Positions 7,284 through 12,143 of a stretch of 12,143 bases of DNA are shown piece after piece. The position numbers and the translations under genes are program-made. The notes under the pieces are model-generated. The model had not been told where the DNA came from, searched no databases, and saw only the letters and a list, made by a program, of their open reading frames with translations. This DNA is from Desulfurococcales archaeon (GTDB lineage: Archaea > Thermoproteota > Thermoprotei_A > Sulfolobales > Ignisphaeraceae): the NCBI GenBank assembly GCA_027066265.1, contig JAMOOB010000155.1:1-12143 (forward strand), written 5' to 3'. Within the stretch, counting starts at the first letter, position 1; each line of letters opens with the position of its first letter.

Positions 7284-7293
7284 ACTATAAAAG
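7284..7293 (-). promoter_or_regulatory. TATA box for the 84-aa gene
   Basis: The minus strand reads CTTTTATAGT about 37 nt before the ATG at 7251, a standard archaeal spacing with a leader of about 12 nt. Confidence 0.65.
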
Positions 7294-7323
7294 TTTTTCT
7301 ATGTTTTTCCTCTAGGGTCTCGC

Positions 7324-7331
7324 TATTTATA
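7324..7331 (+). promoter_or_regulatory. TATA box for the 36-aa gene
   Basis: TATTTATA lies about 42 nt before the ATG at 7370. The predicted leader contains CGGTG. The presence of a promoter supports the small gene as real. Confidence 0.55.
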
Positions 7332-7369
7332 GAGTATCACCGTAGCAAGAAACTGTTCGGTGCAGAGCC

Positions 7370-7480
7370 ATGATGGCTGTGAAGCAGAGGAAAATCGTGC
7401 TTAGGGAAGTTGCAATGATGTGGCTCAGGGCGAGGTTCTACGAGGATCTGTACGAGCACATGAAGATCGTTGCGGCTTAG
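7370..7480 (+). CDS. Small basic helical protein, 36 aa
   Basis: The frame begins ATG ATG GCT and encodes MMAVKQRKIVLREVAM, a tract MWLRARFYEDLYEHM, and ends KIVAA before TAG. It is one continuous amphipathic basic helix with aromatic residues. A TATA box lies at a normal distance upstream, and the second ATG could equally be the start. Its 3' part overlaps the 3' end of the 259-aa gene on the other strand by 56 nt (tail to tail). It is too short for a family assignment. Small helical proteins of this kind are common in archaeal viruses and plasmids, where several act as DNA-binding or anti-host factors; that parallel is inference. Confidence 0.5.
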   Translation: MMAVKQRKIVLREVAMMWLRARFYEDLYEHMKIVAA

Positions 7481-8204
7481 CCATTTCTCTTTTGCGTAGG
7501 TATGCTACGAAGGCGAGCTCGGCTAGGCGGTAGGCTGGTGGGTATAGTGGTTCGCACCCCTCTTCGCTCTGTATACACATCTTTGTTTCTCTATCGAACC
7601 TCTCTACGATGATTCTGTACGCTTCGATAACGTCGTTGATCGGCTTTGGGTGCTCTAGGAGCCACTTCGTGAATACCGCAATCGTCTTTCTTCCCAGGGA
7701 CGTTCTTGTGATGTCATCCATGGTTCTGGGGGTGATCGTATCCACAGCTGTGGGCACCAGAAGCGTTACCAGCCTAGCTTCGTTCAGCGGTACGTGGCAT
7801 ATCTTGGTGATGCTCTCGTGCTTCGGGTATCGACATAGGTTGAGCTCCAGGAACTTCTTTGGTTCTACGGAGTAGATCCTTCCGTCTCGAAGAACGTAGA
7901 TCACTTCGGAGACGCCTATCTCCAGCGCTCTCCACACGATCTCCCAGTTCATTGTTAGTGCCTCCACGTGTTTGCCGATCTCCCTACAGTACTCCGGAAA
8001 GTAGTCGCAGAACTTGTGGAACGGTTCGCGTTCGTAGACCACGTACACCTTCTTCAACAGCTTGCTACCTCGATAAGCCGCGACAACCATGTGTCTACCA
8101 AAGTTCGTCTCACCGATCTCGAAAGCGATATCGTTACCGAACTCTCTGCGTAGAAGCTCCTTAACCACGTCAACTGCTTCGAAAACCGAATCGATCACTG
8201 CCAA
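7425..8204 (-). CDS. Unknown 259-aa protein
   Basis: I do not recognise a family. The longest frame starts with TTG at 8204; a GTG at 8198 is an equally good start, and neither has a strong ribosome site or clear TATA box. The N-terminal half is alpha/beta. It contains a strand-turn-strand stretch MVVAAYRGSKLLKKVYVVYE, then several aromatic and Cys residues (FHKFCDYFPEYC), then EVIYVLRDGRIYSVEPKKF. This arrangement recalls restriction-endonuclease-like folds, but I cannot point to a complete set of catalytic residues. The C-terminal half is helical, with Cys in MCIQSEEGCEPLYPP. The palindrome copy 3 falls in codons for Thr-Ala-Val-Asp. The last 19 codons overlap a convergent small gene, so the C-terminal tail after KREMAKPQR may be unselected. 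Confidence 0.75.
   Translation of the reverse strand: MAVIDSVFEAVDVVKELLRREFGNDIAFEIGETNFGRHMVVAAYRGSKLLKKVYVVYEREPFHKFCDYFPEYCREIGKHVEALTMNWEIVWRALEIGVSEVIYVLRDGRIYSVEPKKFLELNLCRYPKHESITKICHVPLNEARLVTLLVPTAVDTITPRTMDDITRTSLGRKTIAVFTKWLLEHPKPINDVIEAYRIIVERFDRETKMCIQSEEGCEPLYPPAYRLAELAFVAYLRKREMAKPQRSSCARTDPRRTSP
7742..7753. repeat. Palindromic site CCACAGCTGTGG, copy 3
   Basis: An exact copy of the 12-bp palindrome inside the 259-aa gene. On the minus strand it is followed by ATACGATC, giving the same 17-mer as copy 1 in the opposite orientation. Here it is read as ACA GCT GTG (Thr-Ala-Val), a different codon phase from copy 1. Confidence 0.75.
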
Positions 8205-8304
8205 GCCCAGTACCCAGCTATGGATAGAGAGCTTATTCGAGTTCAGCCACGTAGAGAAGAACGATACAAAAACTGTGTTGCGAAGAGCAAGGAAGCGATG
8301 AGTT

Positions 8305-8682
8305 CTACGTCTCGAGGGAGAGCGACGATCCTAGGTGTTCAGCTAGCTCTACGGCTCTGGATACTGCTCTAGCGATTCTCTGAACGTCTTCGAGGTTCAT
8401 GACGTAGCTCGGTGGATACGTTTCTTCGTGCACGATCTTTATCGGTTCGAGAGCGACCTCACCGTCTCCACGAGGTACGACTCTACAGAGCTGTACCAGT
8501 AGATCATTCTTAGCGCCTCTACTACTCCTATCGTAAACGACTCTAATCACCTTGTCGACGTTCGGAGGTATCTCGAACAGTACATGTGGATGCGTACCGA
8601 ACGTGCTCGAAACGGTGTAGTACGGGAGAACCCTTCCATTGTATGCCAGCACCTCGTACGTGATTCCGCCGGGTTCGCCTCT
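8305..8682 (-). pseudogene. C-terminal part of a gene split by the TnpB element
   Basis: The frame is open from AGA at 8682, immediately after a TAA inside the AT-rich element end, down to TAG at 8305. A GTG at 8652 gives a 115-aa product (begins MLAYNGRVLPYYTVSS). The coding-like residues continue upstream of that GTG (RGEPGGITYEV), which suggests the original protein started further upstream. The matching N-terminal part is found on the far side of the element at 10149-10259. The visible protein has an all-beta N-terminal half (VLFEIPPNVDKVIRVVYDRSS; DLLVQLCRVVPRGDGEVALEPIKIV) and a C-terminal helix (VQRIARAVSRAVELAEHLG). I do not recognise the family. A TATA-like TTTATATAA at the element end could still express the shorter form. 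Confidence 0.65.
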
Positions 8683-8686
8683 TTAT

Positions 8687-8712
8687 ATAAACTTATATGA
8701 TTTTATATGATT
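8687..8712 (+). repeat. Inverted repeat, tnpB 3' side
   Basis: A 26-bp AT-rich sequence starting two bases after the tnpB stop. Its reverse complement matches 10127-10152 at 23 of 26 positions, including runs of 11 and 9 identical bases. It also contains a TATA-like element that points outward toward the split gene. Confidence 0.6.
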
Positions 8713-8800
8713 GGTCATCGGCTCACCCTGGTTCTCCCGCTTCCTCGGGTTTCATCGTTCATCGCGGGAGCGCTCGGGGAGCACCCATGGGCTCCCCGCA
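8713..8800 (-). ncRNA. Candidate omega-RNA (guide RNA) scaffold at the tnpB 3' end
   Basis: TnpB proteins use an RNA made from the 3' end of their gene and the element end. Here the last 28 codons of tnpB, after the last RuvC motif, encode a low-quality tail. The DNA instead shows two strong hairpins: CGGGGAGC/GCTCCCCG (8775-8782 with 8791-8798) and CTCCCGC/GCGGGAG (8734-8740 with 8764-8770). This fits a structured RNA overlapping the coding end. The extent is a guess, and the guide would be the sequence beyond the element end on the minus strand. Confidence 0.4.
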
Positions 8801-9920
8801 TCCCCTTCAAGGCGCGTTGATAGATGTTGATGGCTCCGATGGTATCCCTATCCCGTTTGTATCCACATACAGGGCATATTCCTAGTCTGTGCCAGTAACG
8901 TAGCTCGGAGTCGCACCTTGGACATGTCTTCGATGTGTTCCTCGGATCTACGAAGATTATCGGAACGTTGTACTCTATAGCCTTGGTGATTATAGCTAGC
9001 TGAAGCTTCCTGTAGGCAAAGCGAGATAGCTTCCACGCTAGCTTCGAACCGCTTTGAGATCTCGCTTGCCATAACCTCTCAAGGTTCTCCAGAGCTACAG
9101 CGGATCTGCTTCTCAAAGCTTTCAGTACTACGTACTTAGCGAACTTCCTACACCAATCCACAACGATGTTCCTACTCCTTCTATGAAGTGCCCTAATCCT
9201 GTTGAGGATCCTTAGGTTGTACCTCCATCGCTTAGGATACTTCCTCTGAAGCTCTTCAGCGTATGCCTTAAGCGATAGTGCCTCGATGAACCTTGTACTA
9301 ACCCTCCTAACCTTCCTACCGTCGTAGAGTGTCAACTGCCTAAGGTTGATATCGATAGCGATAGCATTCCTAGATCTATACGGACGGTAATCGAATTCGA
9401 AGGGTATCGATATCCATAGAGATCCTCTTTCGTACTTAACAACGATTTCATACCATTTCCTACCCAAGAACTTCTTAACGTAATTAGGATCGTGTAGAAT
9501 CCTCAGCCTATAGCGCTTCTCCCTGATCACGATCTCCACAACCATGTTCTCTAGATCGATTCTAGCATCATATCTGTCTAGCCTAACACTCATCTTCTTG
9601 ATAATGGGTTTGGAACCACCGTTACTCTTTGTTGCTTTGACTAGTGCTAGAGCGTACCTATACAGTTGCTTCGCTACGTGTGCCCTAAAACCATAGCACT
9701 CTCTCAACGTCTTGTAGAACATCTGATGACATTGATTTAGAGTAGGTAGCTTGTCTAACTCCCAAAGAGCATCCACAACTTTTTGGAGCACGTAGCGATA
9801 CACAAACATATCCCATAGCAGATCATTTAGATTACCACCAACCAGAATAACCTTGGCTTTTAGCGTTATCGAGTATCTCCCCTCGGGGAGCACCCGCACA
9901 ACGGGTGCCCTCCCCCTCAT
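8715..9920 (-). CDS. tnpB: TnpB, RNA-guided nuclease of IS200/IS605-type elements
   Basis: The 401-aa protein has the complete TnpB signature: RuvC-I Asp190 in AIAIDINLRQL, RuvC-II Glu278 in VALENLERL, a zinc finger with Cys333, Cys336, Cys349 and Cys352 (TCPRC ... CPVCGY), and RuvC-III in DRDTIGAINI (Asp359). Length and order match the family, so the nuclease is predicted active. TnpB cuts DNA at sites matching its omega-RNA next to a short TAM, which favours retention of the element. The first 14 codons lie in a strong hairpin, so the functional start might be internal (for example near SITLKAK), but no better start codon is seen. No tnpA is adjacent. The gene is divergent from the 46-aa gene across a 58-nt promoter gap. 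Confidence 0.95.
   Translation of the reverse strand: MRGRAPVVRVLPEGRYSITLKAKVILVGGNLNDLLWDMFVYRYVLQKVVDALWELDKLPTLNQCHQMFYKTLRECYGFRAHVAKQLYRYALALVKATKSNGGSKPIIKKMSVRLDRYDARIDLENMVVEIVIREKRYRLRILHDPNYVKKFLGRKWYEIVVKYERGSLWISIPFEFDYRPYRSRNAIAIDINLRQLTLYDGRKVRRVSTRFIEALSLKAYAEELQRKYPKRWRYNLRILNRIRALHRRSRNIVVDWCRKFAKYVVLKALRSRSAVALENLERLWQARSQSGSKLAWKLSRFAYRKLQLAIITKAIEYNVPIIFVDPRNTSKTCPRCDSELRYWHRLGICPVCGYKRDRDTIGAINIYQRALKGMRGAHGCSPSAPAMNDETRGSGRTRVSR
8773..8798. repeat. Subterminal hairpin with shared 14-mer, tnpB 3' side
   Basis: CTCGGGGAGCACCC at 8773-8786 is repeated exactly at 9882-9895. Here GGGGAG pairs with CTCCCC (8792-8797), with an inner CCC/GGG pair and a two-base bulge. Similar hairpins near both ends are typical of the single-strand recognition sites of IS200/IS605 elements. 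Confidence 0.55.
9882..9915. repeat. Subterminal hairpin with shared 14-mer, tnpB 5' side
   Basis: GGGGAGCACCCG (9885-9896) pairs with CGGGTG and CTCCCC (9902-9907 and 9910-9915) across a five-base loop CACAA, a 12-bp stem with a two-base bulge. It overlaps the first codons of tnpB. It has the same outer stem as the hairpin at the 3' end. Confidence 0.55.
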
Positions 9921-9934
9921 CGGGGTTCGCCAAG

Positions 9935-9963
9935 GATTATATACCTGGTGTACAGATTTATAA
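9935..9963. promoter_or_regulatory. Overlapping divergent promoters of tnpB and the 46-aa gene
   Basis: ATTATATAC at 9936-9944 is placed correctly for a plus-strand start near 9965, with GGTGA at 9969-9973 before the ATG at 9979. TTTATAAA at 9957-9964 is placed for a minus-strand start near 9933 and a short tnpB leader. Each TATA box lies inside the region transcribed from the other, so the two promoters probably compete. Confidence 0.5.
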
Positions 9964-9978
9964 AGATTGGTGAACTAC

Positions 9979-10119
9979 ATGAGCCTAGTCTACGTATTCG
10001 AAGCAACCATAGTCAAGTCAGGCGCTAAGTACCTCATCTACCCACCCAAGGAATACCAAGAAAAGCTGAAGCAGTTCCACGGACAGAGAGTCAAGGTCAT
10101 CATAGTGAAAGAATCGTAG
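9979..10119 (+). CDS. Small AbrB-like protein, 46 aa, carried with tnpB
   Basis: The frame starts MSLVYVFEATIVKSG, has the core YLIYPPKEYQEKLKQFHG and ends RVKVIIVKES before TAG. The pattern strand, then PPKEYQEKL helix, then G..VKVIIV strand resembles the swapped-hairpin AbrB/MazE fold (compare the usual TLPkelREkLg...GdkVkV). This suggests a small DNA-binding dimer. Start support is good: GGTGA five bases upstream and a TATA box before it. The stop lies 7 nt before the right inverted repeat, mirroring tnpB at the other end, so it seems to be element cargo. It may repress the shared divergent promoter. The fold assignment is by eye only. Confidence 0.7.
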   Translation: MSLVYVFEATIVKSGAKYLIYPPKEYQEKLKQFHGQRVKVIIVKES

Positions 10120-10126
10120 CCAAGAA

Positions 10127-10152
10127 AATCATATAGAATTCTATAAGTTTAT
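10127..10152 (-). repeat. Inverted repeat, 46-aa gene side
   Basis: This is the partner of the repeat at 8687-8712. Inside it lies a perfect 14-bp palindrome, TATAGAATTCTATA (10132-10145). The minus-strand N-terminal fragment of the split gene runs into this repeat and stops there with TAA. Confidence 0.6.
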
Positions 10153-10259
10153 GTTATATGTGAAACGGCGCCGGTCTCCCTCCACATGGTGTGGTACACG
10201 CGGTTGCCACGAGCCAGTATCTTCCTCTTGATGCGCTCTATCTCTGCGTAAACACCCAT
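10149..10259 (-). pseudogene. N-terminal part of a gene split by the TnpB element
   Basis: An ATG at 10259 with a TATA box about 35-40 nt upstream opens a 36-codon frame: MGVYAEIERIKRKILARGN, then RVYHTMWRETGAV, then SHIT encoded by AT-rich element DNA and a TAA within the inverted repeat. The first 33 residues look coding (charged helix, Trp). The last few do not. The fragment has the same strand as the 8305-8682 frame on the other side of the element. Removing the element can join them in one frame to a protein of about 160 residues (…ETGAV + RGEPGGITYEV…). It may still be made as a short peptide. Confidence 0.6.
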
Positions 10260-10292
10260 CCTACCCACCGACGCTACGACGAGGAGTCACCG

Positions 10293-10301
10293 AATATAAA
10301 C
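10293..10301 (-). promoter_or_regulatory. TATA box of the split gene
   Basis: The minus strand reads GTTTATATT, immediately downstream of the stop of the 470-aa gene and about 37 nt before the ATG at 10259. It indicates that the N-terminal fragment was the start of a real transcription unit. Confidence 0.6.
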
Positions 10302-10305
10302 TCTT

Positions 10306-11718
10306 TCATGTATGTCCGCGCTCCTTCAGGATCCGTTCAACGGCTCTGTAGATCTCTATGGCTGTCTGCGGCTCAGCTTTTCCTCTGTATACAGCGGATC
10401 TCAGCAACCTCTCTACCTTCCTCAGCACTCCTCTCCCTCCCCTCGACAACGTCTCTACGATCGCGTGAGCGTAGGCTCTATCCAGTCTACGGTGCGCAAC
10501 CGCGTACTCGATGAGTTTCCTCACCTCGTTCGGGATCGCTACTTTGGTAGCGCGGTGCTCGGTCTTCGAGGTGGATCTGCTCTTCTCCACAGCTGTGGTT
10601 ACTGTCTCGACGCGACCACCGCTCTCTTTACCTGCTTTCTTCTCGATGCTCTTCTTGGCTACGGCTTCGGTTCCTACGCTGATCGTAGGCGTAGGGATCT
10701 CGGGGATCTCGATCGGTTTACCCTCGATTAGGCGCGTAACGAGGATACGGAGGATATTGAGTGCTTCACCTCTTTCGCTTTCGGGGATGCTCTGCAACAT
10801 TTCTCTTAGTGTCTTTAGGCGCCTGTGTATGTTCGATGGAGCTATGTTCAGGATCCTAGAAGCGTCCCACGCTGTGATCGCTCCTCGAACCACGTCGAGG
10901 AGCACGCGGATCGTCTTTGGCGAGAAGCGCGTTGCTAGCTTCTTCACGATATCGAGACACTTTCGATAGAGCAACGGCTTCTTCGTTGCGTAGTACGCTA
11001 CAAGCACATCGCTCGGAACGAACCCCTCTAGATCCGGAACAACGTTCCTGAGCTCCTCTACCGCTTGGGCAACCAGCTCGAGCGCGAGCTTCCTGGATCC
11101 AACGATCTCGGCGAGCCTATCTATGCTAATCGATCCCCGGAGAACGTCTAGGATACGCTTATAGATGGCGTCGCCGAACTTCTTTCCGAGCTCTTCGCCG
11201 AGCAACGCCTTCATGGCTTTGACTATCGCTAGGTACGTCGAGGATGGAGATCTTCCGTAGCGTCTACCGATGGGAACTAGACCCTCTTCGGGGTGCCGTA
11301 GGTAGTCGGCGAGGATCAGCAACGCTTCGCCCAACGTAAGGCTTCGATGCAACGTGGATCTACGTCGAGAAGGTCCGGCACCAGTCGATCGAAGAATCAT
11401 GTACAGCAACTTGTAGCTCCTGATCCCCGTCCTCCTCATTATCTCCTCGATCGGCAAGCCTTGCCTGTAGAGCTCGATCGCCTCAATGACCTTGGAAAGG
11501 CTCTTGCCCAGCTCCTTGAACATCGTCTTCAGTTGCTGATGACCTCCGCGGAACACGTTCTCCAGATTCATTTCCCATACCAGCGCAAGCGGATGCTCTT
11601 CCAATACTTCTCCTGTCTCCGTACACACGAGTTGCCCCGATGCGTACTCTATCCTACCGCTAGGACACTTCTCGAGGTGTTCGGGAGTTACCGCGAAGTG
11701 CGTGATTGGTCTACCCAT
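10306..11718 (-). CDS. Large TFB-like regulator with degenerate zinc ribbon and several HTH units, 470 aa
   Basis: The N-terminus has the same degenerate TFB-type ribbon as the 255-aa protein: CPSGRIEYASGQLVCTETGEVLEEH (residues 18-42; shown in parts: Cys18, Cys32, Thr35 where TFB has the last Cys). After it come helical units with HTH character: about 83-110 (LPIEEIMRRTGIRSYKLLYM), 192-220 (ISIDRLAEIVG), and 273-303 (VRGAITAWDASRILNIAPSN). A hinge rich in Pro, Lys, Ser and Thr covers about 333-395. A final basic helical domain covers 396-470. Lengths and spacing do not match two cyclin folds of normal TFB. The ATG at 11718 follows AGAGG and a TATA box 38 nt upstream. It probably acts as a DNA-binding transcription factor of the element. 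Palindrome copy 4 lies in the hinge, read as Thr-Ala-Val. Confidence 0.85.
   Translation of the reverse strand: MGRPITHFAVTPEHLEKCPSGRIEYASGQLVCTETGEVLEEHPLALVWEMNLENVFRGGHQQLKTMFKELGKSLSKVIEAIELYRQGLPIEEIMRRTGIRSYKLLYMILRSTGAGPSRRRSTLHRSLTLGEALLILADYLRHPEEGLVPIGRRYGRSPSSTYLAIVKAMKALLGEELGKKFGDAIYKRILDVLRGSISIDRLAEIVGSRKLALELVAQAVEELRNVVPDLEGFVPSDVLVAYYATKKPLLYRKCLDIVKKLATRFSPKTIRVLLDVVRGAITAWDASRILNIAPSNIHRRLKTLREMLQSIPESERGEALNILRILVTRLIEGKPIEIPEIPTPTISVGTEAVAKKSIEKKAGKESGGRVETVTTAVEKSRSTSKTEHRATKVAIPNEVRKLIEYAVAHRRLDRAYAHAIVETLSRGGRGVLRKVERLLRSAVYRGKAEPQTAIEIYRAVERILKERGHT
10587..10598. repeat. Palindromic site CCACAGCTGTGG, copy 4
   Basis: An exact copy of the 12-bp palindrome inside the hinge-coding part of the 470-aa gene. 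On the plus strand it is followed by TTAC where copies 1 and 2 have ATAC. The hinge is a place where protein sequence is probably little constrained. Confidence 0.7.
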
Positions 11719-11839
11719 CCTCTGACCCGATTCCTCGGCAACGGTTCGACGGAAATAAAGTGCTCGTTTCAGGAGCGTTGCGTTGCTTGGTAGACCAGTT
11801 TATATCTACGCTCTGCTCTACCGTTGATCGGGTGACTCG
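11719..11839. promoter_or_regulatory. Divergent promoter region
   Basis: A 121-nt gap with two opposite TATA boxes: minus-strand CTTTATTTC at 11752-11760 for the 470-aa gene and plus-strand AGTTTATATC at 11797-11806 for the winged-helix gene. The plus-strand leader carries GGGTGA a few bases before the ATG. No palindrome copy lies here. Confidence 0.65.
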
Positions 11840-12143
11840 ATGAGCCTGGTGATAGACTTCGATGAAGTGCTTCGCGCGTACCGTGAGCTGGTTAGGAGCG
11901 GTAGGACTCCGACGATAGGTCTCGTCGCTGCGAAGCTGGGGGTGAAGCCCGAGGAGCTCTACGAGGAGCTGAAGAAGATGGAGCGGAGAGGGTTGGTGAG
12001 GCTGATCCTTCCAGTAACGGAGATACGGATCGAGATCCCGAGGCTCGTCGTATCGGGTGCGAGGGTCGCTTCCTCGTCGGAGCAACGACCCTTCCACTTC
12101 GCTACGCGCGTTCTCTACACGTTTAGTAGGAACCTTACGCTGA
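11840..12143 (+). CDS. Winged-helix DNA-binding protein, N-terminal part (runs off the window)
   Basis: The ATG at 11840 has GGTGA five bases upstream and a TATA box 34-43 nt upstream. The 101 visible codons remain open to the window end. Residues 1-60 form a winged-helix pattern: FDEVLRAYRELVRSG, then PTIGLVAAKLGVKPEEL as the turn, then YEELKKMERRGLVRLIL as recognition helix and first wing strand. From residue 60 on, strands follow (TEIRIEIPRLVVSGARVASS). The layout resembles the 175-aa protein at 1373 without clear sequence identity. It is likely a regulator divergently transcribed from the 470-aa TFB-like gene, and the two may share control. The 3' end is not in the window. Confidence 0.8.
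   Translation, partial: MSLVIDFDEVLRAYRELVRSGRTPTIGLVAAKLGVKPEELYEELKKMERRGLVRLILPVTEIRIEIPRLVVSGARVASSSEQRPFHFATRVLYTFSRNLTL

Larger units (their letters stand above)
7252..7369. other. Divergent promoter gap between the 84-aa and 36-aa genes
   Basis: This 118-nt AT-rich spacer carries two opposite TATA boxes, listed separately, and a T-rich stretch at 7293-7309. No open frame or repeat is seen. Confidence 0.6.
8685..10156. mobile_element. TnpB-carrying element, about 1.47 kb, with imperfect inverted ends
   Basis: The unit holds tnpB on the minus strand and a divergent 46-aa gene on the plus strand. Each stop codon lies within a few bases of a 26-bp AT-rich inverted repeat (23 of 26 matching). 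The outer sides of the two repeats carry what look like the two halves of one interrupted gene in the same orientation. No TnpA (Y1 or serine recombinase) is present, so the unit would be non-autonomous. The exact ends are uncertain by several bases and no target duplication is visible. The placement at 8685 and 10156 rests on the repeats and on the joined gene staying in frame. An alternative is a shorter tnpB-only unit bounded near the hairpins. Confidence 0.6.

Noticed and set aside
10312..10969. Plus-strand open frames of 139 and 152 codons
   Set aside because: They are antisense to the 470-aa TFB-like gene and have no start signals; the sequence is typical shadow coding.
11711..12097. 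Minus-strand open frame of 128 codons
   Set aside because: It covers the divergent promoter gap and is antisense to the winged-helix gene, which has a TATA box, ribosome site and recognisable fold pattern.
1..12143. CRISPR array, tRNA or rRNA genes, integrase gene with att sites
   Set aside because: No regularly spaced direct repeats, cloverleaf-forming sequence, rRNA motif or recombinase motif (other than TnpB) was seen on either strand.

Overview
The window looks like part of an extrachromosomal or integrated genetic element (virus, plasmid or provirus) of a hyperthermophilic archaeon, most likely a crenarchaeon. The reasons are: archaeal TATA boxes about 35-40 nt before most start codons, short leaders with GGTG/GGAGG-type ribosome sites, frequent GTG/TTG starts, AGG/AGA/ATA-rich codon use, many DNA-binding proteins, and a majority of genes with no family I recognise. 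I see no tRNA, rRNA or CRISPR array. The host cannot be named from the sequence alone.

Layout. 1-997 (minus): a 270-aa unknown protein whose frame continues for 54 codons after an in-frame TAG. 998-1372: a non-coding regulatory gap. 1373-1900 (plus): a winged-helix protein, convergent with the next block. 1907-6053 (minus): a tight four-gene operon, read from high to low coordinates, encoding a MoxR-type AAA+ ATPase, a DUF2201-like protein (HExxH domain plus VWA domain) and two unknown proteins of 260 and 248 aa. 6099-6866 (minus): a regulator with a degenerate TFB-like N-terminus and tandem HTH units. Its promoter and leader share an identical 19-nt block with the MoxR operon promoter. 6997-8204: an 84-aa protein (minus), a 36-aa protein (plus) and a 259-aa unknown (minus). 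8305-10259: a gene apparently split by a 1.47-kb TnpB-carrying element. The element holds tnpB, a divergent 46-aa AbrB-like gene, and imperfect 26-bp inverted ends. 10306-11718 (minus): a second, larger TFB-like/HTH regulator. 11840-end (plus): a truncated winged-helix gene divergent from it.

How the parts may work together. The MoxR/VWA pair is a remodelling-chaperone module: the ATPase acts with a MIDAS-containing adaptor, and the two unknown downstream proteins are candidate substrates or partners. The 255-aa TFB-like protein probably co-regulates with this operon or regulates it, because both genes have the same promoter-leader block. A 12-bp palindrome, CCACAGCTGTGG, occurs three times exactly and once with one mismatch. 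It lies in three different genes and one promoter region, and is read in different codon phases, so it looks like a DNA-level signal such as an operator, partition site or recombination site.
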